In this document: in pieces, positions 1 through 7,959 of the stretch
Layout: every line of letters starts with the position of its first letter
Numbering within the stretch: the first letter of the stretch is position 1
Assembly: GCA_030836365.1 (NCBI GenBank)
Contig: JAURQB010000162.1
Coordinates: 1 to 34,098 of the forward strand
Source of the DNA: Bdellovibrionota bacterium
GTDB lineage: Bacteria > Bdellovibrionota > Bacteriovoracia > Bacteriovoracales > Bacteriovoracaceae
DNA length: 34,098 bases
Direction: 5' to 3'
Notes under the pieces: model-generated
Told to the model about the DNA's origin: nothing
Databases searched by the model: none
What the model saw: the letters and a program-made list of their open reading frames with translations, nothing else
Made by a program: the position numbers and the translations under genes

Positions 1-1
1 A

Positions 2-295
2 GCTACAAAAAAGAAGGCTACGAAGAAAAAAGCTACAAAGAAAAAAGTAGCGAAGAAAAAAGTAGCGAAGAAAAAGGTAGCGAAGAAAAAGGTAGCTAAA
101 AAAGCTGCTAAAAAGAAAGCTACTAAGAAAAAAGCTACTAAAAAGAAAGCTACGAAGAAAAAAGTAGCGAAGAAAAAGGTAGCGAAGAAAAAGGTAGCTA
201 AAAAAGCTACGAAGAAGAAAGCTACAAAGAAAAAAGCAGCGAAAAAATCTACAAAGAAAAAAGTTGCTAAAAAAAGAGTAGCAAAGAAAAAATAA
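2..295 (+). CDS. Histone H1-like Lys/Ala-rich protein, C-terminal part (5' partial, runs off window start)
   Basis: Uninterrupted frame from position 2 to TAA at 293-295: ATKKKATKKKATKKKVAKKKVAKKK...KKRVAKKK*. Pentapeptide (A/V)(T/A)KKK repeats typical of bacterial H1-like DNA-binding tails. Absent from the ORF track because it has no internal start. Confidence 0.85.
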   Translation, partial: ATKKKATKKKATKKKVAKKKVAKKKVAKKKVAKKAAKKKATKKKATKKKATKKKVAKKKVAKKKVAKKATKKKATKKKAAKKSTKKKVAKKRVAKKK

Positions 296-337
296 ATAAT
301 TATGCCTCAGCTTGTCTGGGGCTTATTTTATTTATCT

Positions 338-365
338 AAGCCCCTGAATTCAGGGGCTTTTTTGT
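338..365 (+). terminator. Rho-independent terminator after the histone-like gene
   Basis: Perfect palindrome AAGCCCCTGAATTCAGGGGCTT (338-359) followed by a T-run. Confidence 0.85.
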
Positions 366-457
366 GCCAAAAATTCAAATTTACAAAAATAATTATTCCT
401 GATAGTCTCGCCGCGAAAAACCCGTAAATATGAAGACTTACCAAAGGTAGAGAGAAA

Positions 458-1909
458 ATGACTAGTAGCGGCTTAGGTGTAAGAACAAACGATCTAAAAG
501 AAGAGGTCATTGTTGACCCAACAACTGGCGAAAAAAGTGTGAAAGTCGGTGATATAAATTTTCCGGCAAGGAAAGTTTGGATGAAAACATTTGGTTGCCA
601 AATGAACTATCACGATTCCGAAAGAATTTTATCTCACCTCAAAGATTTAAACTTTACCCACACAGAAGACCTAAACAATGCTGATTTAGTGCTCTTCAAT
701 ACTTGCGCGATAAGAGATCTCTCTAACAATAAATTTTATTCACAGCTAGGCGAGATCAAGCATGCGAAGAAAAAGAAAAATAGTTTAGTTGTTGGTGTCG
801 GCGGTTGTGTTGCCCAAACAGAGGGAAAAGAGCTTGTTAAAAAATACGAGCACCTTGACTTTGCTTTTGGAACGGATGTCATTGATACAATTAATGATAT
901 GGTTTACCGCGTATATGCAGGTGATAATAAATTTACAATTAATTCATGGGATAGAAGCGAGAACTTCTCTATTGAAACGAAGATTAACCATGGTACCCCT
1001 CAAGCTTTCGTTAACATTATAAAAGGTTGTAATAAATACTGCTCATATTGTATTGTTCCCTACACTAGGGGCAAGGAGCGATCACGTCTCAAAAGTGAAG
1101 TTGTCGACGATGTCAGAAAGCTTGTTGAATATCAAGGGGTCCAAGAGGTCACTCTTTTAGGGCAAAATGTTAATTCCTATGGGAAGGAAAACAATGAGTC
1201 TCTGGCCGAGCTTATCACAGACCTGGATCAAATTAATGGATTGGAGCTAATTCGTTATACCACTAGTCACCCTTATGATGTTAGTGATGAGTTAATTCAA
1301 GTTCATGGAGAATCAAAGAAGTTATCAAAACATTTACACCTTCCCGTTCAGTCTGGTTCAAATACAGTGCTGGAGCGAATGCTTCGAGAGTACACGATGG
1401 AGCACTATCTTGGCTTGCTTGATAAACTTAGAAAAGCTCAGCCTGAAATAGTTCTAAGTACCGACATCATTGTTGGTTTCGTAAATGAAACACAAGAAGA
1501 GTTTGAGGCAACTCTTGATCTTTTGGATAAGGCTCAATTTGATTCAATTTATAGTTATGCTTATTCAATGAGAAATAAAACAAGGGCGTCAAAAATGGTT
1601 GATCATCTCTCTGATGAAGTACGAGGAGAGAGATTAAGGCATCTTCAAAAGTATCAATTAGGAATTCAAGAAAAAATTCGTCAAGGCTTAGTTGGGCAAG
1701 AGTTCAGAGTGCTCGTTGATGGTACTTCAAACATGGGTGGAGTAAAGAAATGGAAAGGCCGAACAAACTGCAATAGGGTAGTTCACTTTCTGCCAACTAA
1801 CGAAGAACAAAATCTACTTTGGAATTGGGTTGATGTTCGGGTGATTTCGGCAACTGCTTTGTCTTGCCAAGGAGAGTTACTCCACACTTTGGGCAGAAAA
1901 CTACAATAA
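458..1909 (+). CDS. miaB: tRNA-2-methylthio-N6-dimethylallyladenosine synthase MiaB
   Basis: Radical SAM motif CNKYCSYCIVPYTRGKERSR; N-terminal MTTase Cys residues (TFGCQMNYHDSE, NTCAIRD, GGCVAQ); C-terminal TRAM-like region. Exact start uncertain. Confidence 0.93.
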   Translation: MTSSGLGVRTNDLKEEVIVDPTTGEKSVKVGDINFPARKVWMKTFGCQMNYHDSERILSHLKDLNFTHTEDLNNADLVLFNTCAIRDLSNNKFYSQLGEIKHAKKKKNSLVVGVGGCVAQTEGKELVKKYEHLDFAFGTDVIDTINDMVYRVYAGDNKFTINSWDRSENFSIETKINHGTPQAFVNIIKGCNKYCSYCIVPYTRGKERSRLKSEVVDDVRKLVEYQGVQEVTLLGQNVNSYGKENNESLAELITDLDQINGLELIRYTTSHPYDVSDELIQVHGESKKLSKHLHLPVQSGSNTVLERMLREYTMEHYLGLLDKLRKAQPEIVLSTDIIVGFVNETQEEFEATLDLLDKAQFDSIYSYAYSMRNKTRASKMVDHLSDEVRGERLRHLQKYQLGIQEKIRQGLVGQEFRVLVDGTSNMGGVKKWKGRTNCNRVVHFLPTNEEQNLLWNWVDVRVISATALSCQGELLHTLGRKLQ

Positions 1910-1945
1910 TTTTAGTTTTTTTCAAATTCAGTATATTATTGATGA

Positions 1946-2554
1946 ATGAAGATAATCATTTCAATAATACTATTTATCCCTTCTGTATGCTTGTCATTCG
2001 TCGAAACAGACTTGAACTTCGTCTACGATAAACAAATATTTGGAGCAGCGAGAGACAATTTTCAAGTCTCTAGAACCTACAATTTAAACCTGGCGTGGTA
2101 CTTAACAGGTCGAACTGCTCTTGAAGTAGGTTATGGATTGGGAACAATTAGAACAACTGAGAATTCAAGTTATGAAATTGATGGGACAGGACTTGAAATC
2201 TACGGCCATGAAAATACAGTGAAAAATATTTATTACTCTGTTGGCATTAGGCAATCCTTTGCCGCGAGAAGCTCATTTTTGAGACCCATGATCTCACTAG
2301 GCTATGCGAAACAAGAGATTACTGACCAAACGTCATATAAAATTCGAGTCATTGGCCAGCAAGAGGGTGGAACCCTCGAGCAAGAGGCTGAATTAATGGA
2401 AAGTGACTCCGTTTTTGCGACGCTCGCCTTAACAATTCGATTATCTCAATTTTTTTCCATCAAAACGTCAGTGCAAACAGTTTTTCCTGGGTTTGAATTT
2501 GAAAAAGCTAGGGATGATTTAAAGTATATGGCCGGTATTATGTGGGTTTTTTAA
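1946..2554 (+). CDS. Outer-membrane beta-barrel domain protein (putative)
   Basis: N-terminal signal peptide (MKIIISIILFIPSVCLSF) and alternating hydrophobic/aromatic strands ending in a C-terminal aromatic (GIMWVF). Confidence 0.7.
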   Translation: MKIIISIILFIPSVCLSFVETDLNFVYDKQIFGAARDNFQVSRTYNLNLAWYLTGRTALEVGYGLGTIRTTENSSYEIDGTGLEIYGHENTVKNIYYSVGIRQSFAARSSFLRPMISLGYAKQEITDQTSYKIRVIGQQEGGTLEQEAELMESDSVFATLALTIRLSQFFSIKTSVQTVFPGFEFEKARDDLKYMAGIMWVF

Positions 2555-2557
2555 AAG

Positions 2558-3604
2558 GTGAAATTACTAATCCTTTTCTTAATAACAAGCTCTTGTATTA
2601 GTTGTGCAAAGCTTACCTATTTAACTTCTCAATCCATAGAGCAAATAAAACTTATTTCAACAGGTGACCCCATTAACGAGGTGATTAATTCGACCGCGAG
2701 AACTGAGCAAGAAAGAGTAAAACTACAAAATATTTTAAAGTACAAAATTTTTTTTTCTGAGTACTTAGGAGAAGAGCTTGGTGATACTTATTCCAAGGTA
2801 ATATTTCTCGATAGGGAAAATGTATCTCAATTAGTCATTAGCTCAAGCTGGGAGCAAATTAAGCCTCTTAAAGAGTGTTTTTTAGTTGTTGGTTGTTTTC
2901 CTTACCTGGGTTTCTTTGAGAAAGAGGATGCTATTCATTACCGTGATAAAATGCGAAAGAATGGTTTTAGCTCGCACATAAGGCCAGTTAATGCTTATTC
3001 AACCCTAGGCCATTTTAGTGATCGAGTGCTTTCTTCATTTTTTAATTATTCAGAAGCAGGACTAGCCAATTTAATCTTTCACGAACTTGTGCATTCAAAA
3101 ATTTTTTTCAAAAATGGAGTAAGCTTTAATGAAAATATTGCGAATTTTATCGCAGAAGAGCTCGTTTCTATCTATTTTAAAAAAACGATAAATGATCAGG
3201 ATCAAGAGCAAAAGATAAGACTTATTCATCAAAAGGTTAATCAAATGATCACAAAAAAGGTAGATGAGATCAACAGAAGTATGGAGACTGTCTCAAGTAA
3301 CGAGAAAAAGAATACGATGAAAGAATCTATTATTAAGAATTTTGGGAACAAATTTCGTTCGGATTTGATTGAAACTTGTAAAGAGCATGATGTAAAAGAA
3401 AGTATATGTTTATCTTATGATAGGAAGTGGACGCCAAGTAAACTTGCTGCGATTGGCACGTATAGTATGTTGCAAGATTCAATAAGGGCATATTATCGAC
3501 AAAGGTTTACCGACATCAGATCATTTTACAAGTATTTAAAATCCGAGTATCTTAAGGGCACTCAATCTAATGAAATGATTAATTTGATTAACCAAAAGCA
3601 GTAA
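2558..3604 (+). CDS. Predicted zinc aminopeptidase, COG4324-like, lipoprotein signal
   Basis: GTG start; lipobox-like SSCISC; FHELVHSKIFFKNGVSFNENIANFIAEE gives HExxH plus FNExxA, the arrangement of COG4324 predicted aminopeptidases. Confidence 0.75.
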   Translation: MKLLILFLITSSCISCAKLTYLTSQSIEQIKLISTGDPINEVINSTARTEQERVKLQNILKYKIFFSEYLGEELGDTYSKVIFLDRENVSQLVISSSWEQIKPLKECFLVVGCFPYLGFFEKEDAIHYRDKMRKNGFSSHIRPVNAYSTLGHFSDRVLSSFFNYSEAGLANLIFHELVHSKIFFKNGVSFNENIANFIAEELVSIYFKKTINDQDQEQKIRLIHQKVNQMITKKVDEINRSMETVSSNEKKNTMKESIIKNFGNKFRSDLIETCKEHDVKESICLSYDRKWTPSKLAAIGTYSMLQDSIRAYYRQRFTDIRSFYKYLKSEYLKGTQSNEMINLINQKQ

Positions 3605-3608
3605 AAAC

Positions 3609-4571
3609 ATGTCACGACATATTATATTTATTGATCCCCTGGAAAAATTGGTACCTAAAAAAGATAGTAGTTTACTTCTCGCGCACGAATTAAAAAAAGC
3701 AGGCGAAGACGTAAACATTTTATTTAAGGATAATTTATTTTTGTTTACTGAGTTTGGACAAAAGTTATCCGTTTCCTTATTTCAATCTCAAATAAACGAC
3801 GACTTCTATTTGGATAATTTTTCAATCCAAGACGAGCTTGAAATTGAGTTAAATGAAAAAGATATTATTCACATGAGACTTGAGCCTCCATTTGACCTTA
3901 GCTACATGAGAAGTTTATGGATGCTGAACTATTTAAAGAAAAATAATGGCTGCAAAATTATCAATGATCCTTCAGGTATTCTTTTAAATAACGAGAAAAT
4001 ATCGAGTTTTCTTTCAGATGATTATATTGATACGTTTATTGGTTCCTCCTGTTTAAAGTTCCTAGAATTTGTAGATAGATACAAATCTATAGGTAGCGCA
4101 TCTCTTATTTTAAAACCAATTGATTTATTTCAAGGAATTGGGGTAAAGAAAGTTAACCTCGATCAAACTAAAGAAGAGCTTTCTCATATATTTTTAGAAA
4201 TGGTTAAAGAGTTTAAAGGCCCTGTCATGGTGCAGCCATTTCAAGAAGAAATTATTAAAGGTGAAATTAGATCTATATATTTTGATAATAAGCTTATTGG
4301 GGCAATCAAAAAAGTTCCGGTTGAAGGAAGCTTTCTTGCTAATATTGCCCAGGGCGCGAGTTTTGAAAAGCATCACCTGACACCAAAGCAAACTCAAAAC
4401 TGTGAAAAGGTTTGTTCCGAACTGGGAGAATCCGTTCCATGGGTTGCATTTGATATTATTGGTGATCGAATCTCAGAGGTCAATGTGACTTGTCCTGGAT
4501 TATTAGTCGAGGTCAGTAAGGCAGAGAAGCGAAACCTGGCCGCCGATATCGTTTCAAGTTTATTACATTAA
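3609..4571 (+). CDS. gshB: Glutathione synthase-like ATP-grasp protein
   Basis: N-terminal FIDPLEKLVPKKDSSLLLAHELKKAGEDV, RLEPPFD, LKPIDLFQGIGV, and C-terminal EVNVTCPGLLVEV match the GshB layout. Confidence 0.78.
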   Translation: MSRHIIFIDPLEKLVPKKDSSLLLAHELKKAGEDVNILFKDNLFLFTEFGQKLSVSLFQSQINDDFYLDNFSIQDELEIELNEKDIIHMRLEPPFDLSYMRSLWMLNYLKKNNGCKIINDPSGILLNNEKISSFLSDDYIDTFIGSSCLKFLEFVDRYKSIGSASLILKPIDLFQGIGVKKVNLDQTKEELSHIFLEMVKEFKGPVMVQPFQEEIIKGEIRSIYFDNKLIGAIKKVPVEGSFLANIAQGASFEKHHLTPKQTQNCEKVCSELGESVPWVAFDIIGDRISEVNVTCPGLLVEVSKAEKRNLAADIVSSLLH

Positions 4572-4631
4572 TAAATCATCATTCGGATAAGTTAATCTAG
4601 CATCATTTAAATAGATTAATGTGAAGTCAGT

Positions 4632-5387
4632 TTATTGAGGAATATCTTTTGTGTGATCCGTGGCAATTTGAAGCCCTACACTAAAGCAATCATTTGCCCA
4701 GACAAAGGAAAATGGACAATAGATTTCATAATTGCTGTCATTTACATCTTTCGCATAGGTACATGAGTAGTCCCATTTTGCATCCAGGATTTCAATAATA
4801 AATGGCTCACTGGACTGAGGGATTGAAAACTCATGGACTTCACTGCATCCATCGACTGAAATATCATCAAAAATATGAGTGGATTGATATCCATATGCTC
4901 CTTCAACTTTTATACCTACTTTAACCTGCAGTTTTTGATAATTAATGGGAAGCATTTTGCATTCTTCATTTGTTGAAGTTGTTTCTCCCTGTCCTGGAGA
5001 AGGGTTGGCAAGTACACGGATATTTAATCTTGAATCAGTTAAAAATATTTCCTGATCTCCTGCGCCTTGAAAATTTGGATCATCTTTTGAAGACCACTGA
5101 ACAACTCCTGATCCTTCATTGCCTTTGCCAATAATAGGTGAAATCGTAATATAATTATTACTACTATCCCCTGTTCCATCTGCGTAGCAATTGCTTGAGC
5201 TGCCCGTTGTTGAGCCTCCAGACTTTGATGGATCAATCACATTGCTGACGTCATCAGTATTGTCAGAGTTTCCTTCTTCTGTGTCAGTAGTTGAACCTAC
5301 GGAGTCGACCTGATTTACTTTTCGATCGCAGCCAATTGAAAAACTAAGAAGTGTTAGTAGAGCAATTAAGTATGGAATATTCTTCAT
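4632..5387 (-). CDS. Hypothetical lipoprotein with acidic Ser/Thr/Asp/Asn linker
   Basis: Signal peptide with lipobox-like FSIGC, then low-complexity linker and a Cys-containing globular region. Confidence 0.7.
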   Translation of the reverse strand: MKNIPYLIALLTLLSFSIGCDRKVNQVDSVGSTTDTEEGNSDNTDDVSNVIDPSKSGGSTTGSSSNCYADGTGDSSNNYITISPIIGKGNEGSGVVQWSSKDDPNFQGAGDQEIFLTDSRLNIRVLANPSPGQGETTSTNEECKMLPINYQKLQVKVGIKVEGAYGYQSTHIFDDISVDGCSEVHEFSIPQSSEPFIIEILDAKWDYSCTYAKDVNDSNYEIYCPFSFVWANDCFSVGLQIATDHTKDIPQ

Positions 5388-5506
5388 GTGTAACCTCTTA
5401 TTCCTAATCGGTTAATTGTGCATAATATGAAGAAATTTTTATTTATATGTTGAAAACTTGCAGGGTTTTTCCCAATAAAATAAATTTATCGGTAAAATGG
5501 TAATTG

Positions 5507-5854
5507 ATGGAAAAAGCAACCTTAAATCTTAGTAAACAAGTAAGTATTCTTGCAGACTATTTAAAAATAAATAGAAGAGAGATTTACAAAGTTAAAACGA
5601 ACTATCTTTTAACTTCGTTCGAAGACGAAAAAATGTTTAGAGTAATGGTAAAACATTATATTAGAATGAAAAAGCCTCATGTTCCGAAACAGTTTTTAAA
5701 AATGGAGTGGATTGTGACGGTTCTATTTTTTGGTCTAGGCATAGACTTAGCTCATATCTCTGATCTAATTGAAAAGCCTTTAAACCAGGTAAAGATTTAT
5801 TTTTTTTCAGGTAAACATAAATTATTGATAATGGAAGAAAGTGAAAGAATGTAA
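5507..5854 (+). CDS. Small hypothetical protein, weak resemblance to sigma factor region 4 (HTH)
   Basis: ORF with TTG (5504) or ATG (5507) start; the C-terminal segment FFGLGIDLAHISDLIEKPLNQVKIYFFSGKHKLL has the hydrophobic pattern of ECF region 4. Overlaps the next gene. Confidence 0.6.
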   Translation: MEKATLNLSKQVSILADYLKINRREIYKVKTNYLLTSFEDEKMFRVMVKHYIRMKKPHVPKQFLKMEWIVTVLFFGLGIDLAHISDLIEKPLNQVKIYFFSGKHKLLIMEESERM

Positions 5855-6026
5855 GCTAAAGAGCTATATTCAAGATAAAGGAGAGTTCTCTCTATCTCTT
5901 GAGGTCGATTTATCTAAGCATTTAGAGACCTGTGAGCTGTGCAAAGACATATACCTGAATAAAATCAAAGAGAATAAAAAGCTGAAAGACTTTTTCAAAG
6001 ATTTATATTTAACCCATAGTAAATAG
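5841..6026 (+). CDS. Small zinc-finger-like protein (anti-sigma zinc-finger type motif)
   Basis: HLETCELC (HxxxCxxC) as in putative zinc-finger anti-sigma factors; overlaps the upstream ORF by 14 bp. Confidence 0.6.
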   Translation: MKECKLKSYIQDKGEFSLSLEVDLSKHLETCELCKDIYLNKIKENKKLKDFFKDLYLTHSK

Positions 6027-6684
6027 TAAAAGTTTGATCTTTTGCAATTAGTTCCTTAGGGGGATTTTGAATGATACGTATTTTCTCAAGTGAGCGGAGA
6101 AATTTCTCCTGAACTCTATCATTGTTTGCCCATTTTAGAATTTTTAAATGTTGAGCATGACCATTCTTGTCAAATATAATTTTACCCATCATCAGTTCAC
6201 TTTCTATTATTTCGCCATTTTGAAATAGTTCAAAAAAATTTAAATTGAGTTGATTAAAATATGATTCCATTATTCTTTGGTAGAAAGAGTAGTACTTATT
6301 TTTTTCAAGCTCTTTGCCTTTTGAGTTTGTAATGGCAACACTGCCAACTTGCATTCTATGGCCTGTATTAGCGCTTTCCTGAGAGACAGACATTTTTATA
6401 ATGTCATTAATTGAAGCTTCCGCACTCTTATATTGTCTTTTGTTTTTGATCGCTTGTTTAAAATTATTGGTTTTTGTTTTCTGAACCTTGGAGCGCTTAG
6501 GCTTGTACGCCCTGCTATTCAAAGGCCGAAGATTGATTTTAAGTGGTATTGACTGGAGGGGGGTCGTGTCTTTTGAGCTCGTTAAAATTTGAGTTTCTTT
6601 ATTTAATTCATTATTGGTCGTAATTAGTCCCAGATGAATAATAAGAGAGAGGACAAGACAAGTAAAAGCTCTATTTCCTGACAT
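5995..6684 (-). CDS. TonB-like protein (energy transducer family, divergent)
   Basis: Single N-terminal TM (FTCLVLSLIIHLGLI), basic linker, C-terminal TonB-type domain (YYSFYQRIMESYF...GKIIFDKNGHAQHLKILKW...NPPKELIAKDQTFTIYYGL). Confidence 0.65.
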   Translation of the reverse strand: MSGNRAFTCLVLSLIIHLGLITTNNELNKETQILTSSKDTTPLQSIPLKINLRPLNSRAYKPKRSKVQKTKTNNFKQAIKNKRQYKSAEASINDIIKMSVSQESANTGHRMQVGSVAITNSKGKELEKNKYYSFYQRIMESYFNQLNLNFFELFQNGEIIESELMMGKIIFDKNGHAQHLKILKWANNDRVQEKFLRSLEKIRIIQNPPKELIAKDQTFTIYYGLNINL

Positions 6685-6816
6685 CCTAAAACCCTATCAA
6701 CGGCTGTTTTAGTCTGCAATTTAATTTAACGTAAATAGGGATTATTTATCACTCTTGACTACAATATAAGCTCAGGAGAGAATTGTATCAGCGTTTTTCA
6801 CCAGGATGGTTGAGAT

Positions 6817-7959
6817 ATGAAAGGAATTTTGAATAAGAAAGCTACTCTCTTTAAAACAATGATTACATCATTGTCATTATCCATAGTAGGCTCCTGGGGG
6901 GCTTTTTATTGGTTAACGACTAGTATAGGAGATGTTAATTTAAGTATGGAGGGCCTGAGTACCTGTTTCTCTAGGGTCTCACAAAACTATAGCGGTAAAA
7001 TGATTGGCCCAAATCAACCTTATACATCGTCCAGTTTTTACAAAGTTACTGAGGAGTGTTTCTCGGATTTAGAAAAGGTAATAAACAATTCATTTTTTAT
7101 AAAACTCAACAAATCTGTAAATAAAAACTTTGAAGAGCTAGTTAAAAAATCATATTGGTTTCATCGCGATTCTATTGTTGAAAACGAGTTTACAGCTGTA
7201 AAAGACGGCAAAGTTGCTAGTATGACTAAAAACTTTCAAGAAATTGAATCCGTTTATGAATTAGTTAGTGAAGAAGTCTCGTCAATTCGGTCTGAATTAA
7301 ATTCAAGAAAAAAATGGGTATTTTCATTAGGTTTATTTTCCGTTCTATCGATGGCCTTTATCTCTTTATTTGGACTAAGCCGTAAGGATAATGAGAGAGT
7401 TACAAGTGCTCGTATTGATGATGTCTCTCAAAAAGAAATTGAAAAGCTGACGCGTCCATTGGTAGAACAAATAGCAGTCTCAACACAAGGGACAGTTTCA
7501 AAATCGACGATATCTGATCAAGTCACCTTATCTCCTGGGCCTGAAAAGTTTGATACATTTTTTAATCGATTTCTTCGTCTCATTGCCCCAAGACTTATAA
7601 GAAAAGGTATTAATTTTGACTTTTCTGTCGATACGGGAATACCTAGAGTCATGAATCCCGAACAAACTCATCGAAATCTAGAAATATTTTTTGAAAGAGC
7701 AACGAATTTTAACCTCTCAGGGGGGAGGGTAACTCGGATAGATTGTTATCAGTTACATTCCAAAAAAACTGAATTAAGATTTTATGACAATGGTGTGTGT
7801 CTAATTAACTCTCTTAAAAATTTTAAGAATGTACGTGCGAGTAATGGTCTTGTATTGGGAGTAGAGATGAAGCAGATTATTTCTTCATCGAGGAAAGGTA
7901 AAATTAAATCTATTTTTAAAGGAAAGAAAAAAGATTTAATGCGGGAATTACAAATCTAG
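6817..7959 (+). CDS. Membrane protein with two TM segments and degenerate HATPase_c-like C-terminus
   Basis: TM1 near residue 20 and TM2 near residue 170 flank a putative periplasmic helical domain; C-terminus MNPEQTHRNLEIFFERATNF...LRFYDNGVCL...NGLVLGVEMKQII resembles a histidine kinase ATPase domain. Confidence 0.65.
   Translation: MKGILNKKATLFKTMITSLSLSIVGSWGAFYWLTTSIGDVNLSMEGLSTCFSRVSQNYSGKMIGPNQPYTSSSFYKVTEECFSDLEKVINNSFFIKLNKSVNKNFEELVKKSYWFHRDSIVENEFTAVKDGKVASMTKNFQEIESVYELVSEEVSSIRSELNSRKKWVFSLGLFSVLSMAFISLFGLSRKDNERVTSARIDDVSQKEIEKLTRPLVEQIAVSTQGTVSKSTISDQVTLSPGPEKFDTFFNRFLRLIAPRLIRKGINFDFSVDTGIPRVMNPEQTHRNLEIFFERATNFNLSGGRVTRIDCYQLHSKKTELRFYDNGVCLINSLKNFKNVRASNGLVLGVEMKQIISSSRKGKIKSIFKGKKKDLMRELQI

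Noticed and set aside
2-295. Repeat block as a CRISPR or other non-coding array
   Set aside because: No unique spacers; the repeats maintain one open reading frame encoding Lys/Ala pentapeptides.
328-510. 60-aa minus-strand ORF
   Set aside because: Spans the terminator palindrome and the miaB start; no independent coding support.
789-1022. 77-aa ORF in an alternative frame
   Set aside because: Entirely inside miaB, which has clear family motifs.
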